Assembly (NCBI RefSeq): GCF_001650725.1
Contig: NZ_LXVX01000038.1
Coordinates: 209,374 to 273,373, forward strand
From: Sphingobium sp. TCM1
GTDB lineage: Bacteria; Pseudomonadota; Alphaproteobacteria; Sphingomonadales; Sphingomonadaceae
Direction of reading: 5' to 3'
DNA length: 64,000 nucleotides
The notes beneath the pieces are model-generated. The model worked only from the letters and a program-made list of their open reading frames with translations. It did not search any database and was not told the origin of the DNA. Positions within the stretch are counted from its first letter, which is position 1. The number at the start of each line of letters is the position of its first letter. Both the position numbers and the translations under genes were made by a program. Of the stretch, positions 33,944 to 43,392 are shown piece by piece.

Positions 33944-35293
33944 TTACCATTCGCCTTCCCGCGCGACGGCCTCGCGCATCGGCGCGAGGCCGATGAAAAA
34001 GAGCAGCGCGGTGATCGGGCCAAGGACGCCGTAGGTCCAGGCCAGCGCGAGACCGATGCTCGCGTCGGTGGCGAATATATGCTGCGTCAGGAAACCGACC
34101 ACCGCTGGCCCCAGGGTCATTCCGAACAGAGCCACGCTCATCAGATAGAGCGCAGATATCCGCCCGCGCAGGTGCGGCGGCGTCGCGACCTGCACGGCCG
34201 ACGCGCCGATCGCGCCCATGTTCAGCGGGAAGATGATGATCAGCGATCCGGCGAAGAACAAGGTCGGGTTCGGCGCAAGATAGGTTGCAACACCGAACAG
34301 GCCCATTACGACGCCGCCCACGACATAATAGCGGAAATGCGCGTCCCGCTGGCCACGCGCGAACATCCAGTCGACGATGCGTCCGCCGATCAGCAGGGCC
34401 GCGACGCCCGTAACCAGACCGAAGGCGCCCAACGCATAGCCCGCCTGCTGCACGCTCCAGCCGAAGGAACGGATGAGGAAAGTCGGATTCCAGGCAAGCC
34501 GCGCATAGACGAGCCCCATGACCAGCGAGAAACCGAGAATCTGGCAGAAATAGAAGGCCTTGCGACTGGCCATGAAGCGGAACACGTCGCCCCATCCCGC
34601 GCCCACGCCGGCCGGTCGCGTGCGCTCAGGTTCATGGATGAAGATGGCCAGCGCCGCGAGGACGAAGCCTGGCAGCGCGGTGACAACAAAGGCGAACCGC
34701 CATGCCTCCAGCCGGCCAAGCAAGGGGACGGCAATGCCGTTGGCGGCCATGTGCAGGATATAGCCACCGATCGCCAGAGAGCCTTCCGCGCCAAGCAATG
34801 CGCCGATCATGAAGACTCCCAGCGCGAAGGTCAGACGCCGCTTGGGGAACAGGTCCGACAAGATGGAATAGGCGGCGGGCGCCAGAGCCGCCTCCCCCGC
34901 GCCCACGAAAATGCGGGCGATCAATATATGACTGTAGCTGGTGGCGAGACCCGACGCCATGGCGGCGCAGGACCAGATGAGGACGCCGCCCATGACGATC
35001 CAGCGGCGCGGATAGCGATCGACAGCCATGCCGAGCGGGAGGCCGCACAGAGCGTAAAGCACGGCGAAGGCGAACCCCTGTAGCAGGCTGACCTCGAAAT
35101 CGCCGACGCCGAATTCCGCGCGGATGGGCTTGACCATCAGCGATATGATCTGCCGGTCAAGATAGGCCGTCGCAAAGAGCAACATGAGGATTATGGTGCT
35201 GGTCCAGGCGACGATCGGCCGGGGATAGCCGTGATCGTCCATGGGCGTGGCAGCATTTCCCACGCGATTTTCTGCCGTCACCGTACCGCTCAT
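33944..35293 (-). CDS. MFS transporter (spinster type)
   Basis: 449 residues with about 12 transmembrane segments. The first carries LLFATAYLDRQIISLMVKPI, the loop 2-3 motif is GMAVDRYPRRW, and loop 8-9 is GGRIVDWMFARG. It belongs to the same subgroup as the carrier at 904-2220. GAGAGGGCAGG precedes the ATG. It lies 105 bp from the GntR gene and its promoter carries two direct repeats that partly match the TonB-receptor promoter, so GntR probably controls it. Confidence 0.9.
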   Translation of the reverse strand: MSGTVTAENRVGNAATPMDDHGYPRPIVAWTSTIILMLLFATAYLDRQIISLMVKPIRAEFGVGDFEVSLLQGFAFAVLYALCGLPLGMAVDRYPRRWIVMGGVLIWSCAAMASGLATSYSHILIARIFVGAGEAALAPAAYSILSDLFPKRRLTFALGVFMIGALLGAEGSLAIGGYILHMAANGIAVPLLGRLEAWRFAFVVTALPGFVLAALAIFIHEPERTRPAGVGAGWGDVFRFMASRKAFYFCQILGFSLVMGLVYARLAWNPTFLIRSFGWSVQQAGYALGAFGLVTGVAALLIGGRIVDWMFARGQRDAHFRYYVVGGVVMGLFGVATYLAPNPTLFFAGSLIIIFPLNMGAIGASAVQVATPPHLRGRISALYLMSVALFGMTLGPAVVGFLTQHIFATDASIGLALAWTYGVLGPITALLFFIGLAPMREAVAREGEW

Positions 35294-35341
35294 GACCTGC
35301 CCTCTCCTCGCCGGCCTTTTGCGGCCTGACCCCTATACGGT

Positions 35342-35380
35342 AGCGATTTGACGGCAATCCGAAAGCGATTTGTGCGCAAT
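35342..35380. promoter_or_regulatory. Two direct repeats, probable GntR binding sites
   Basis: AGCGATTTGACGGCAAT (35342-35358) and AGCGATTTGTGCGCAAT (35364-35380) match in 14 of 17 bases and start 22 bp apart, about two helical turns, upstream of the MFS gene. CGATTTGTG recurs at 36221-36229 in front of the TonB receptor. Confidence 0.55.
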
Positions 35381-35397
35381 GGCGTAAAGGCGTGGTT

Positions 35398-36162
35398 TCA
35401 GTCGAGCGGAAACGGCTTCATCGTGCGGGTTTCGGGCGGAGTGATTTCATGGAGCCGGTCGAGATAGTAACGCAGATAGCCGTGCCAGCTTTGCGCTGCC
35501 GCCTCTCCGTCGCCCGCCTCGATATGGGCGATCATTTCCTCCTTAATGCGGATTGCGGTCAGGAAACGGCTTTCCTGGTCGGGATCGTGCGGCAGCGCGC
35601 GAGACAGGACGGATAGCTGCATGTCGGCAATCTCGCCGATCACCAGACACAGGAGCCGCAGCGATTCGCTGCCGCAATTGCGCACGAGCAACTCGCGAAA
35701 ATCGCGGCCGCGCTGGTAGAAGCTCGGCCGGTCATGGACGATGAAACGCTGCGACGCGGCATTTTGTGCGAGTTGGGACAGTATCTCGCGGGTGCCATGG
35801 CGGGTGAAGGAGCGGACCGCGGCAGGTTCGATCGTCATGCGCGTCTCGAAAACTTCGGTGATCGTCGCATTGCGCATTTGCAGGAACACGCCCGCGAACA
35901 GGGCGATTCGGCTGGGATCGGGCGGAACGACCCGCGCGCCGCCCCGATTGCCGCGCTGGATTTCCAGCAATCCTTCCGATTGGAGGATGCGCAAGGCTTC
36001 GCGGCAGGACGGGCGCGACACGCCGAACCGCTCCATCAATTGATGTTCGGCCGGCAGCATCTGCCCCACGCCCCAGGTGCCGGCGGCAATTTCGCTGCGC
36101 AGCGTGGAGGCGATCTGGTCCGCGACGTTGCGCGAGGGAAGCAAGGAATAGTCGGCGGTCAT
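35398..36162 (-). CDS. GntR-family (FadR/FCD subfamily) transcriptional regulator
   Basis: 254 residues. The N-terminal winged helix is at about 10-75 (VADQIASTLRSEIAAGTWGVGQMLPAEHQLMERFGVSRPSCREALRIL, quoted in parts: GQMLPAEHQLMERFGVSR is the recognition region). The C-terminal FCD helical domain has the metal-binding His pattern in its last helices (MIAHIEAGDGEAAAQSWHGYL). It lies between an MFS carrier and a TonB receptor, both with CGATTTG-type sites, so it likely senses the imported acid and controls transport. Confidence 0.9.
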   Translation of the reverse strand: MTADYSLLPSRNVADQIASTLRSEIAAGTWGVGQMLPAEHQLMERFGVSRPSCREALRILQSEGLLEIQRGNRGGARVVPPDPSRIALFAGVFLQMRNATITEVFETRMTIEPAAVRSFTRHGTREILSQLAQNAASQRFIVHDRPSFYQRGRDFRELLVRNCGSESLRLLCLVIGEIADMQLSVLSRALPHDPDQESRFLTAIRIKEEMIAHIEAGDGEAAAQSWHGYLRYYLDRLHEITPPETRTMKPFPLD

Positions 36163-36218
36163 GACCCTACTTCTAGGAAGGGCCGCCAGGCTTTGCCAGC
36201 CCGCACATTTATATCGCT

Positions 36219-36231
36219 ATCGATTTGTGTC
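36219..36231 (+). promoter_or_regulatory. CGATTTGTG site in the GntR/TonB-receptor gap
   Basis: ATCGATTTGTGTC shares CGATTTGTG with the second MFS-promoter repeat. It lies about 80 bp upstream of the receptor start and about 60 bp from the GntR start, suitable for control of both. Confidence 0.4.
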
Positions 36232-36308
36232 TATCCGATTGACAATTGTGCCGCGCTGTAGTTTCTCGACGGCATAAAAGACGAAGAAGACAGGATGGGA
36301 GAGAGATG

Positions 36309-38465
36309 ATGAAGTGCGTATGTCGTGCTGCGTTCGGCGCAGCATCCATGATCGCCATGACGGCCGCGATGTCGGCCCAAGCCCAAACATCCGCCACGTC
36401 ACAGGCAGACGTGCGATCCGATGGCTATACCGACATCATCGTCACCGCACAGCGGCGCGAGGAGCGTTTGGTAGACGTGCCCGCATCCATCGTAGCGATC
36501 AGCGGCGAGCAGCTGACCCGCGCCGGCGTCAACGGCATGGACGACCTCACGCGCCAGGCACCGGGCGTCATCATCAACAAGACCGGCGCATATCTGCAAC
36601 CCACCGTGCGCGGCATCGGCGCCAGCGTGCAGGGTGGAGGCGCGGAATCGAATGTCGCCATATATGTCGATGGGGTCTATGTCGCCAGCCAGACCGGCGC
36701 GATGTTCGACCTGGCCAATCTGGAATCCGTGCAGATTTTGAAGGGGCCGCAGGGCACCCTGTTCGGGCGCAACGCCACTGGCGGCGCGATCCTCATCACG
36801 ACGCGCGACCCCAGTCATGATCTGTCCGGCCAGATCAACGCCAGCTACGGGCGGTTCAACGAATATAAGTTGAGCGCTTATGTGACCACCGGGCTGACCG
36901 ATACGCTGGCGGCGGATCTCTCCACTTATTATCGCAGTTCGGACGGGTTCGTGCGCGACCTTCGCACCAATGCGCTGCGCGGTGAGCAGTCGAGCCTGGA
37001 CCTGCGGTCCAAATTGCTGTTCGAACCCAGCGACGACGTGAAGTTCGTCCTGTCAGGATCGCACAATGAAACCAATGATCCGGCTGGCCTCAACTATACC
37101 TCGCTCAACGGCAATACAGTAGGCCGCAACTTCCCCAATTCCCTGCCCGTCGCCACCGATCGCCGCCATGTCAGCCAGGAACTGCCGACCAGGATCGACA
37201 CCAATACCGAGTCTGTGGCGCTCAACGGATCGATCAAATTCGACTTCGCAACGCTGAACCTGATCTCAGGCTATCGAACCGAAGAGGACTATATCGAGAC
37301 AGACCTGGATTCGAGTTATGCGCCCGCATCCTATGCGACCTACGACCAGTTCAACGACAGCTTCAGCCAAGAAATCAATTTCACGTCGCCGCCCGGCGCC
37401 GATTTTTCGTGGGTCATAGGCGCCTTCTATTATTGGAACGCGGCGGGATCGAAGAGCTGGAACCTCAACGGCCGTCCTTTCTACAAGGCGCGCATCACCA
37501 GCGATTCCATTTCCGGCTTTGCTGACGGCACCTATGACCTGGGCAGAGTTTCGGTCATCGCGGGGGTGCGTTACAGCAGCGAAAAGCGCAGGTTCAAGCG
37601 CGGGCTGCCCGGCGCAGCCTATACGGTCGATACGTCCGCGACCTTCAATTCGTGGACGCCACGTTTCGGCCTGCGCTATGACGTGGGTGATCGGTCGAAC
37701 ATCTATGCGACCTTTTCCAAGGGCTTCAAGAGCGGCCTCTACAACATCTCGTCCCCATCGACCATTCCAGTGTTGCCGGAGAAGATCGACGCCTATGAAG
37801 TCGGTTTCAAAAGCGCGAGCCGGCTGCTCGATTTCAACGCGGCGGCGTATCTGTACAAATATAACGACATTCAGGTCACGGCCTATGACTATACGTCCGG
37901 GGTATCACGCCTGTTCAACGCGGCGAAAGCCGAGGTCTACGGGTTCGAACTGGATGCGGCCTGGCGCCCGTCCGCCAATTTCGATGCGCGCGCGGCGATC
38001 GCCTATACCCATGCCGAATTCACCCGCTTCCCTGGCGCACCGGCGTTCACGCCGTCCGCTACGCTTCTCAACGGTGCGCCTTGCCCTGATCGCAACTGCG
38101 GCAATGTGCAGAGCTTGGTCGACGCCAGCGGCAACCAGATGCTGCGCGCGCCCGAACTGACACTGAGCGCGGCGGCCAATTACCGCTTCCCGCTCGACAA
38201 TGGCGGGGAGGTGGCGTTCGGCGTGCGCCCTTATTGGTCGAGCAAGATCAACTACAGTTTCCAGGAGCGCATCCGCCAGCCATCCTATTTCACGCTGGAT
38301 GCCGACATCAGCTGGTCGCTGAACGAACAGGTCCGCCTGACGCTGTGGGGACGCAACCTGACCGACGCCACATACGCAAATTCGCGTTCGGAAAGTTCGG
38401 CCCGCGACGCCATCGCCTGGGCGCAGCCGATCTCCTACGGCATCGCAGGCAGCTATAAATTCTGA
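36309..38465 (+). CDS. TonB-dependent outer-membrane receptor
   Basis: 718 residues. A signal peptide ends near MSAQAQ, then a TonB box (DIIVTAQRREE), a plug domain of about 120 residues (VRGIGASVQGGGAE, VAIYVDGVYVAS, ILKGPQGTLFGRNATGG) and a 22-strand barrel ending in GIAGSYKF with the terminal Phe. Plugs with VYVDGVY and GPQGTLFGRN are the sphingomonad type used for bulky catabolic substrates as well as siderophores. Two adjacent ATGs (36306, 36309) follow GGGAGAG. The substrate is inferred from context to be the acid degraded by this island. Confidence 0.93.
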   Translation: MKCVCRAAFGAASMIAMTAAMSAQAQTSATSQADVRSDGYTDIIVTAQRREERLVDVPASIVAISGEQLTRAGVNGMDDLTRQAPGVIINKTGAYLQPTVRGIGASVQGGGAESNVAIYVDGVYVASQTGAMFDLANLESVQILKGPQGTLFGRNATGGAILITTRDPSHDLSGQINASYGRFNEYKLSAYVTTGLTDTLAADLSTYYRSSDGFVRDLRTNALRGEQSSLDLRSKLLFEPSDDVKFVLSGSHNETNDPAGLNYTSLNGNTVGRNFPNSLPVATDRRHVSQELPTRIDTNTESVALNGSIKFDFATLNLISGYRTEEDYIETDLDSSYAPASYATYDQFNDSFSQEINFTSPPGADFSWVIGAFYYWNAAGSKSWNLNGRPFYKARITSDSISGFADGTYDLGRVSVIAGVRYSSEKRRFKRGLPGAAYTVDTSATFNSWTPRFGLRYDVGDRSNIYATFSKGFKSGLYNISSPSTIPVLPEKIDAYEVGFKSASRLLDFNAAAYLYKYNDIQVTAYDYTSGVSRLFNAAKAEVYGFELDAAWRPSANFDARAAIAYTHAEFTRFPGAPAFTPSATLLNGAPCPDRNCGNVQSLVDASGNQMLRAPELTLSAAANYRFPLDNGGEVAFGVRPYWSSKINYSFQERIRQPSYFTLDADISWSLNEQVRLTLWGRNLTDATYANSRSESSARDAIAWAQPISYGIAGSYKF

Positions 38466-38472
38466 CACCATG

Positions 38473-38514
38473 GCCCGCGCGCTCGCCTCACCAGGCGCGC
38501 GCGGGCGCTATTTT
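38473..38514 (+). terminator. GC hairpin with T-run between receptor and ligase genes
   Basis: GCCCGCGCGC (38473-38482) pairs with GCGCGCGGGC (38497-38506), then GCTATTTT. It probably ends or attenuates the receptor transcript; the ligase ribosome-binding site GAGGAG follows at 38515. Confidence 0.6.
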
Positions 38515-38522
38515 GAGGAGCC

Positions 38523-40082
38523 ATGATGCATCCGCGCCTTCACGCCGCCACCGAACCGGCCCGACCTGCTGCCATATTGGCCGAAACCGGCGAAACGCTG
38601 ACCTATGGCGCGCTGGAAACGGTCGGCAACCAGGGCGCCCATTATTTCCGCTCTCTTGGCATCGGCGCGGGCGACACGATCGCCATTTGGCTGCCCAATA
38701 CACTGCGCTATTTCGAGATTTACTGGGCAGCGCAGCGTGCCGGCCTCTATATCACACCGATCTCCACCAAGCTGACGGCGGATGAAGCGGCCTATATCCT
38801 CAATGATTGTGAGGCGCGGTTGTTGGTTGCGGATGCGGGCATGGCTGCGCTCGACGATCTGCTGGCACAGCAACCTGGCCTGTGTCCGAAACTCGCGACC
38901 ATCCTGACCGCCGACAGCGACAAGTCGGGGTTGAGCCATTGGCACGATGCCATCGCGCCTTTCCCGGGCACTCCGATCGCTGACGAGAGCGCGGGCTTCC
39001 ATATGGTCTATTCATCCGGCACGACCGGACGGCCCAAGGGAATCCGCCTGCCGCTGACCGGCGGCCCGGCGACCGAGCCGCATATGCTCGCCGACCGACA
39101 GAAAAGCCGCTATGGCGTAGGGCCGAACACCGTCTTCCTCAGCCCCGCGCCAATCTATCACACGGCTCCCCTTGCCTTTTCCACCTCCGTCCAGCGGCTG
39201 GGCGGGACGGTCGTGATGCTGGGCAAGTTCACCCCCGAAGCCGCGCTCGAAGCGATCCAGACCTATCGCGTCACCTCCACCCAGATGGTGCCGACGATGT
39301 TCCTGCGCCTGTTGCGCGTGCCAGATGGGCAACGGCTGGGTTATGATTTGTCTTCCCTCACCCATGTCGTCCATGCCGCCGCCCCCTGCCCGGTCGACGT
39401 CAAGCAGGCGATGATCGACTGGCTGGGACCAATTATTTACGAATATTATGGCGGGTCGGAGGGCAATGGATCGACCTTCATCACGTCGCAGGAATGGCTA
39501 CGCAAGAAAGGATCGGTCGGCCGGGCGGATTGGGGGACCATCCATATCTGCGACGAGGCAGGCCATGAACTGCCCACCGGCGAGCAGGGGATCGTCTATT
39601 TCGAGGGCGGCTGGGACTTCAAATATCTCAACGACGAACAGAAGACGGCCGATGCGCGCAATCCGCTCCACGCCGACTGGTCCACGCTGGGCGATGTCGG
39701 CTATCTCGACGCCGACGGCTATCTGTTCCTGACTGATCGCAAGAGCTTCATGATCATTTCGGGCGGGGTGAACATCTATCCGCAGGAAGCGGAGAATATA
39801 TTGAGCTTCCATCCCAAGGTTGCCGACGTCGCGGTAATCGGCGTACCCGACGTGGACATGGGCGAGGCGGTGAAAGCGGTGGTCCAGCCGCGCGACTGGA
39901 CGGAAGCCGGCGATGCTCTGGCCGAAGAGCTTATCGCTTATTGCCGCGCCAGATTGAGTGCGATCAAATGCCCGCGATCAGTGGATTTCGAGCGCGAACT
40001 GCCGCGGCACGAGACCGGCAAGCTCTACAAGCGCGAGATTCGCGACCGCTACTGGCAAACGAACGACAAGCGTATCGCCTGA
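38523..40082 (+). CDS. Acyl-CoA synthetase (AMP-forming)
   Basis: 519 residues of the ANL superfamily. MVYSSGTTGRPKGI is the P-loop (A3), YEYYGGSEG the A5 motif, STLGDVGYLDADGYLFLTDRKSFMIISGG the A7/A8 hinge (quoted around GDVGYLD and TDRKSFMI), and HETGKLYKREIRD the A10 Lys. It activates a free acid to acyl-AMP and then acyl-CoA, the entry step for all the CoA enzymes in this island. GAGGAGCC precedes the double ATG. It lies directly after the TonB receptor, which supports a role on the imported substrate. Confidence 0.93.
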   Translation: MMHPRLHAATEPARPAAILAETGETLTYGALETVGNQGAHYFRSLGIGAGDTIAIWLPNTLRYFEIYWAAQRAGLYITPISTKLTADEAAYILNDCEARLLVADAGMAALDDLLAQQPGLCPKLATILTADSDKSGLSHWHDAIAPFPGTPIADESAGFHMVYSSGTTGRPKGIRLPLTGGPATEPHMLADRQKSRYGVGPNTVFLSPAPIYHTAPLAFSTSVQRLGGTVVMLGKFTPEAALEAIQTYRVTSTQMVPTMFLRLLRVPDGQRLGYDLSSLTHVVHAAAPCPVDVKQAMIDWLGPIIYEYYGGSEGNGSTFITSQEWLRKKGSVGRADWGTIHICDEAGHELPTGEQGIVYFEGGWDFKYLNDEQKTADARNPLHADWSTLGDVGYLDADGYLFLTDRKSFMIISGGVNIYPQEAENILSFHPKVADVAVIGVPDVDMGEAVKAVVQPRDWTEAGDALAEELIAYCRARLSAIKCPRSVDFERELPRHETGKLYKREIRDRYWQTNDKRIA

Positions 40083-40089
40083 TGTACGT

Positions 40090-41151
40090 TCAGGCGCCCG
40101 CGCGCACCGCCTGGTCCCAAGCCAGTTCCGCCAGTGCCGGAAAAGCGTCGGCGCGGCTCTTCGCGTCCGCATTGGCCGCGGTACCGCGCAGATAGCGTCC
40201 CTTTATGCCATGGATGATCGCAGCGAAGCGGAAGAAGTTGAATGCCATGGCGAAATCATAGCCTGGCAAGGAGTCCCGGCCGCTGTTGCGGCAATAGGCG
40301 GCGAGATATTCCTCTTCGCTGGGGATGTTGAGCGCCTTGAGGTCCGCGCCTGCCAAGCCCGGCACGATCAGCGGCGGCATCCGGTACATCATCGCATGAT
40401 AGGCAAAATCGGCAAGCGGATGACCGAGCGTCGAAAGCTCCCAGTCCAGCACGGCGGTGATGCGCGGCTCGCTGGGGTGAAAGATCATATTGTCGGAGCG
40501 GAAATCCCCATGGACGACCGAAACCTCCTCCCCTACCGGGATGGCGGTGGGGAGCCATTCGATCAGCCGGTCCATATGCGGATTCCGGCCCGCTTCCTCG
40601 TCCGCCAGATATTGCTTCGACCACCGGGCGATCTGCCGTTCGAAGTAGCTGCCGGGACGACCATAATCCTCCAGCCCAACGGCCTTGTAATCGACCTTGT
40701 GAAGGGCGGCGATGGTGGCGTTCATCGCCGCAAAATAGGCGGGGCGCTCCTCACGATCGACATCGGGGAAGGTCGCATCCCACATGATGCGTCCCTCCAC
40801 CATCTCCATGATGAAGAACCAAGTGCCGATGACGCTGTCGTCAGTGCACAGACCATAGACATGGGCGACGGGAAAATCGGCCTTTTCGAGCGCCGCGAGG
40901 ACGCGCGCCTCGCGATCGACCGCATGGGCGCCCTTGACCAGTTGGCCGGGCGGCTTGCGGCGCATGACATAACTGCGCCCGGGCGTGATCAGCTTGTAGG
41001 TCGGGTTGGACTGGCCGCCCTTGAACTGCTCTACGATGAGCGGCCCCTGATAGCCTGCCACATGGTCCTGCATCCACGCCGCGAGCGCCGCTTCGTCGAA
41101 GCGATGCTGTTCGCGGACGGCGCTCGTGCCCTTCTGGTCCTCGAAGCTCAT
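40090..41151 (-). CDS. APH-family phosphotransferase, ACAD10/11 kinase-domain type (second copy)
   Basis: 353 residues. GGQSNPTYKL, VMRRKPPGQL, catalytic VVHGDFRSDN, metal-binding VLDWELSTLGHPLADFA. This is the textbook form of the ACAD10/11 kinase domain. Its ATG (41151-41149) overlaps the TGA of the dehydrogenase gene (41150-41148). A longer frame to 41235 has no support. Together they make the second split ACAD10/11 pair of the window, with gene order reversed relative to 27206-29617. Confidence 0.9.
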   Translation of the reverse strand: MSFEDQKGTSAVREQHRFDEAALAAWMQDHVAGYQGPLIVEQFKGGQSNPTYKLITPGRSYVMRRKPPGQLVKGAHAVDREARVLAALEKADFPVAHVYGLCTDDSVIGTWFFIMEMVEGRIMWDATFPDVDREERPAYFAAMNATIAALHKVDYKAVGLEDYGRPGSYFERQIARWSKQYLADEEAGRNPHMDRLIEWLPTAIPVGEEVSVVHGDFRSDNMIFHPSEPRITAVLDWELSTLGHPLADFAYHAMMYRMPPLIVPGLAGADLKALNIPSEEEYLAAYCRNSGRDSLPGYDFAMAFNFFRFAAIIHGIKGRYLRGTAANADAKSRADAFPALAELAWDQAVRAGA

Positions 41152-42386
41152 CGTACCTCCATTGCAGGTGCCGTTTCCAGATCGCCGCCCTGGGCATGTT
41201 TCCAATCGCGCTTGATCTTCTTGGCCAGGCTCCATTTATGCACTTCGGTAGGGCCATCATAGATCCGGAAGGCGCGAACCTCTCGGTAGAAGGCTTCCAC
41301 CATCGTGTCTCGGGTGACGCCGGTGCCGCCCAGCACCTGCACGCAGCGGTCAGCGACGCGACTGAGCGCTTCAGACACGGCGACCTTGGTCATCGAGCTT
41401 TCCACGGTGCCCAGGCTTCCGGTGTCCAGCACATCGGCGCACCAGTCGATCATCAGTTCCGACTGCTTGAGGTCGATCATATTCTCCGCCAGCATGAAGC
41501 CGACACCTTCATGGTCGATCAACTGCTTGGAAAACGCCTTGCGCCGGTTGGCATAATCTACCGCGATCTCGTGCGCGCGTGTCGCGACGCCATGCCAGCG
41601 CATACAATGCGAAAGGCGCGCGGGGCTGAGGCGAACCTGCGCATATTTGAAGCCTTCGCCCGGCTCCCCCAGCATCTGGTCGGCGGGGATGCGCAGATTG
41701 TCGATCTCGATTTCCGCATGGCCGCCGGGCATGGCATCGTCGATCGTGTCGAGCACGCGCACCGTCCTGATCGCCGGGTCGGGCAGATCGACCATGAACA
41801 TGCAGGCGCCACCATCGGCGGTTCCGCCCTGCGCCCTGGCCATGATGATACCAACACCTGCGCCATCAGCGCCGGTGATGAACTTCTTGCACCCGTTCAC
41901 GACCCAGTGGTTCCCGTCTAGGCGGCAGGTCGTCTTCATCATCGAGGGGTCCGATCCTGCGCCGTCCTCGCTCGCCGGTTCCGTCATGAAAAAGGCCGAA
42001 CGCATCCTGCCTTCGACCAGGGGCTTGAGGAAGCGCGCCTTAAGTTCGGGACTGCCGACCTTGCCCAGCAGGTACATATTGCCCTCGTCGGGCGCAGTGG
42101 TGTTGCAAGCGAGCGGGCCAAGAATCGACAGGCCCGACTTGCGCAGGACCAGCGCGGTCTCCCGCTGGGTCAGATGGCTACCATCGGGCAGGATGTGGGG
42201 CGTGAGCACGCCCGCCTCGCGCGCCAGGCCCTTCAGTTCATCCACCAGTTCGTCCGACGGACCATGGCTGTTGCGGCGCGTGTCGCTTTCATAAGGAACA
42301 ACGACATTCCTGACGAATTTTTCGACTCGCGCGGCGATCTCCATCGCACGCTGCGAATATTGTTCCTTGGCTTCCACGGTCGCCAT
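41148..42386 (-). CDS. Acyl-CoA dehydrogenase, ACAD10/11 type (second copy)
   Basis: 412 residues. FFMTEPASEDGAGSDPSMM is the beta-domain motif, and FRIYDGPTEVHKWSLAKKI the C-terminal catalytic segment with Asp in place of Glu, as in ACAD11. KLSPARLSHCMRWHG-type helix sequence is present as RLSPARLSHCMRW. It is followed by its partner kinase with a 4-bp overlap. GAGGGAG lies 7 nt before the ATG. I infer dephosphorylating dehydration of a 4-phospho-acyl-CoA to an enoyl-CoA. Confidence 0.92.
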   Translation of the reverse strand: MATVEAKEQYSQRAMEIAARVEKFVRNVVVPYESDTRRNSHGPSDELVDELKGLAREAGVLTPHILPDGSHLTQRETALVLRKSGLSILGPLACNTTAPDEGNMYLLGKVGSPELKARFLKPLVEGRMRSAFFMTEPASEDGAGSDPSMMKTTCRLDGNHWVVNGCKKFITGADGAGVGIIMARAQGGTADGGACMFMVDLPDPAIRTVRVLDTIDDAMPGGHAEIEIDNLRIPADQMLGEPGEGFKYAQVRLSPARLSHCMRWHGVATRAHEIAVDYANRRKAFSKQLIDHEGVGFMLAENMIDLKQSELMIDWCADVLDTGSLGTVESSMTKVAVSEALSRVADRCVQVLGGTGVTRDTMVEAFYREVRAFRIYDGPTEVHKWSLAKKIKRDWKHAQGGDLETAPAMEVR

Positions 42387-42417
42387 ATCATTCTCCCTCG
42401 AAACGATTTTCCGGGCG

Positions 42418-43353
42418 TCAGCCCGCTATACGGGCCTTTGCCGCCGCATATTGTGCGGCGAGCTTTTCCACCAGCTTGGCCGCGGGCACGACCGCGTCGA
42501 CCGCGCCGATACCCTGGCCGCAGCCCCAAATGTCGCGCCAGGCTTTCTTGCCGTCGGACAGATCGGCGAAGTTCATCTTCGACGGGTCGGACTCGGGCAG
42601 GTTGTCGGGGTCAAGCCCGGCCAGCAGGATGGACGGCTTGAGATAATTGCCGTGGATACCGGTGAAGAGATTGGAATAGACGATATCCTCGCCGGAACTG
42701 TCGACAATCATCTGTTTGTAGGCGGGGTCCGCATTGGCCTCCTCCGTCGCGATGAAGGCCGAGCCCATATAGGCAAGATCGGCGCCCATCGCCTGGGCCG
42801 CCAATATCGCATCGCCAGTCGCGATTGATCCGGACAGGGCGAGCGGACCGTCCCACCAACTGCGGATTTCCTGGATCAAGGCGAAGGGCGAGAGCGTGCC
42901 GGCATGGCCGCCCGCCCCGGACGCAACGGCGACCAGCGCGTCGGCACCCTTTTCCACCGCCTTCTTCGCAAAGCCATTATCGATGACATCGTGGAACACG
43001 ATACCGCCATAGCTGTGGATCGCCTCGAACACGTCGGTGCGCGCGCCGAGCGAGGTGATGACCATCGGCACCTTATATTTAACGCAGAGCGCCAGATCCT
43101 CCTCCAGCCGGGGATTGGTGCTGTGGACGATCAGATTGACGGCAAAAGGGGCGTCCTTATCCGTCAACTCGCTGCTGAGCTTCTGCAACCATTGTTCGAA
43201 TGTGCCGGAAGGGCGCGCGTTGAGCGAAGGGAAGGAGCCGACCACGCCCGCGCGACATTGCGCGATCACCAGGTCCGGCTGCGAAATGATGAATAGCGGC
43301 GACGCGATTACCGGGATGGACAGGCGATCCTTGAACAGGGCGGGCATCGACAT
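42418..43353 (-). CDS. Nitronate monooxygenase-family FMN protein
   Basis: 311 residues of the 2-nitropropane dioxygenase TIM-barrel family: PVIASPLFIISQPDLVIAQ at the N-terminus, VASGAGGHAG as phosphate-binding loop, and LSGSIATGDAILAAQAMGADLAYMGSAF. Relatives in steroid and CoA pathways are enoyl reductases or flavin-dependent oxidoreductases rather than true nitronate oxidases, so the physiological reaction is open. It lies 31 bp downstream of one SDR gene and upstream of the ACAD10/11 pair, all on one strand, suggesting an operon from 44856 to 40090. Confidence 0.87.
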   Translation of the reverse strand: MSMPALFKDRLSIPVIASPLFIISQPDLVIAQCRAGVVGSFPSLNARPSGTFEQWLQKLSSELTDKDAPFAVNLIVHSTNPRLEEDLALCVKYKVPMVITSLGARTDVFEAIHSYGGIVFHDVIDNGFAKKAVEKGADALVAVASGAGGHAGTLSPFALIQEIRSWWDGPLALSGSIATGDAILAAQAMGADLAYMGSAFIATEEANADPAYKQMIVDSSGEDIVYSNLFTGIHGNYLKPSILLAGLDPDNLPESDPSKMNFADLSDGKKAWRDIWGCGQGIGAVDAVVPAAKLVEKLAAQYAAAKARIAG

Positions 43354-43392
43354 GGTGGCGGGTCTTTCAGTTGGATGGTGGACGTCGCGCGA

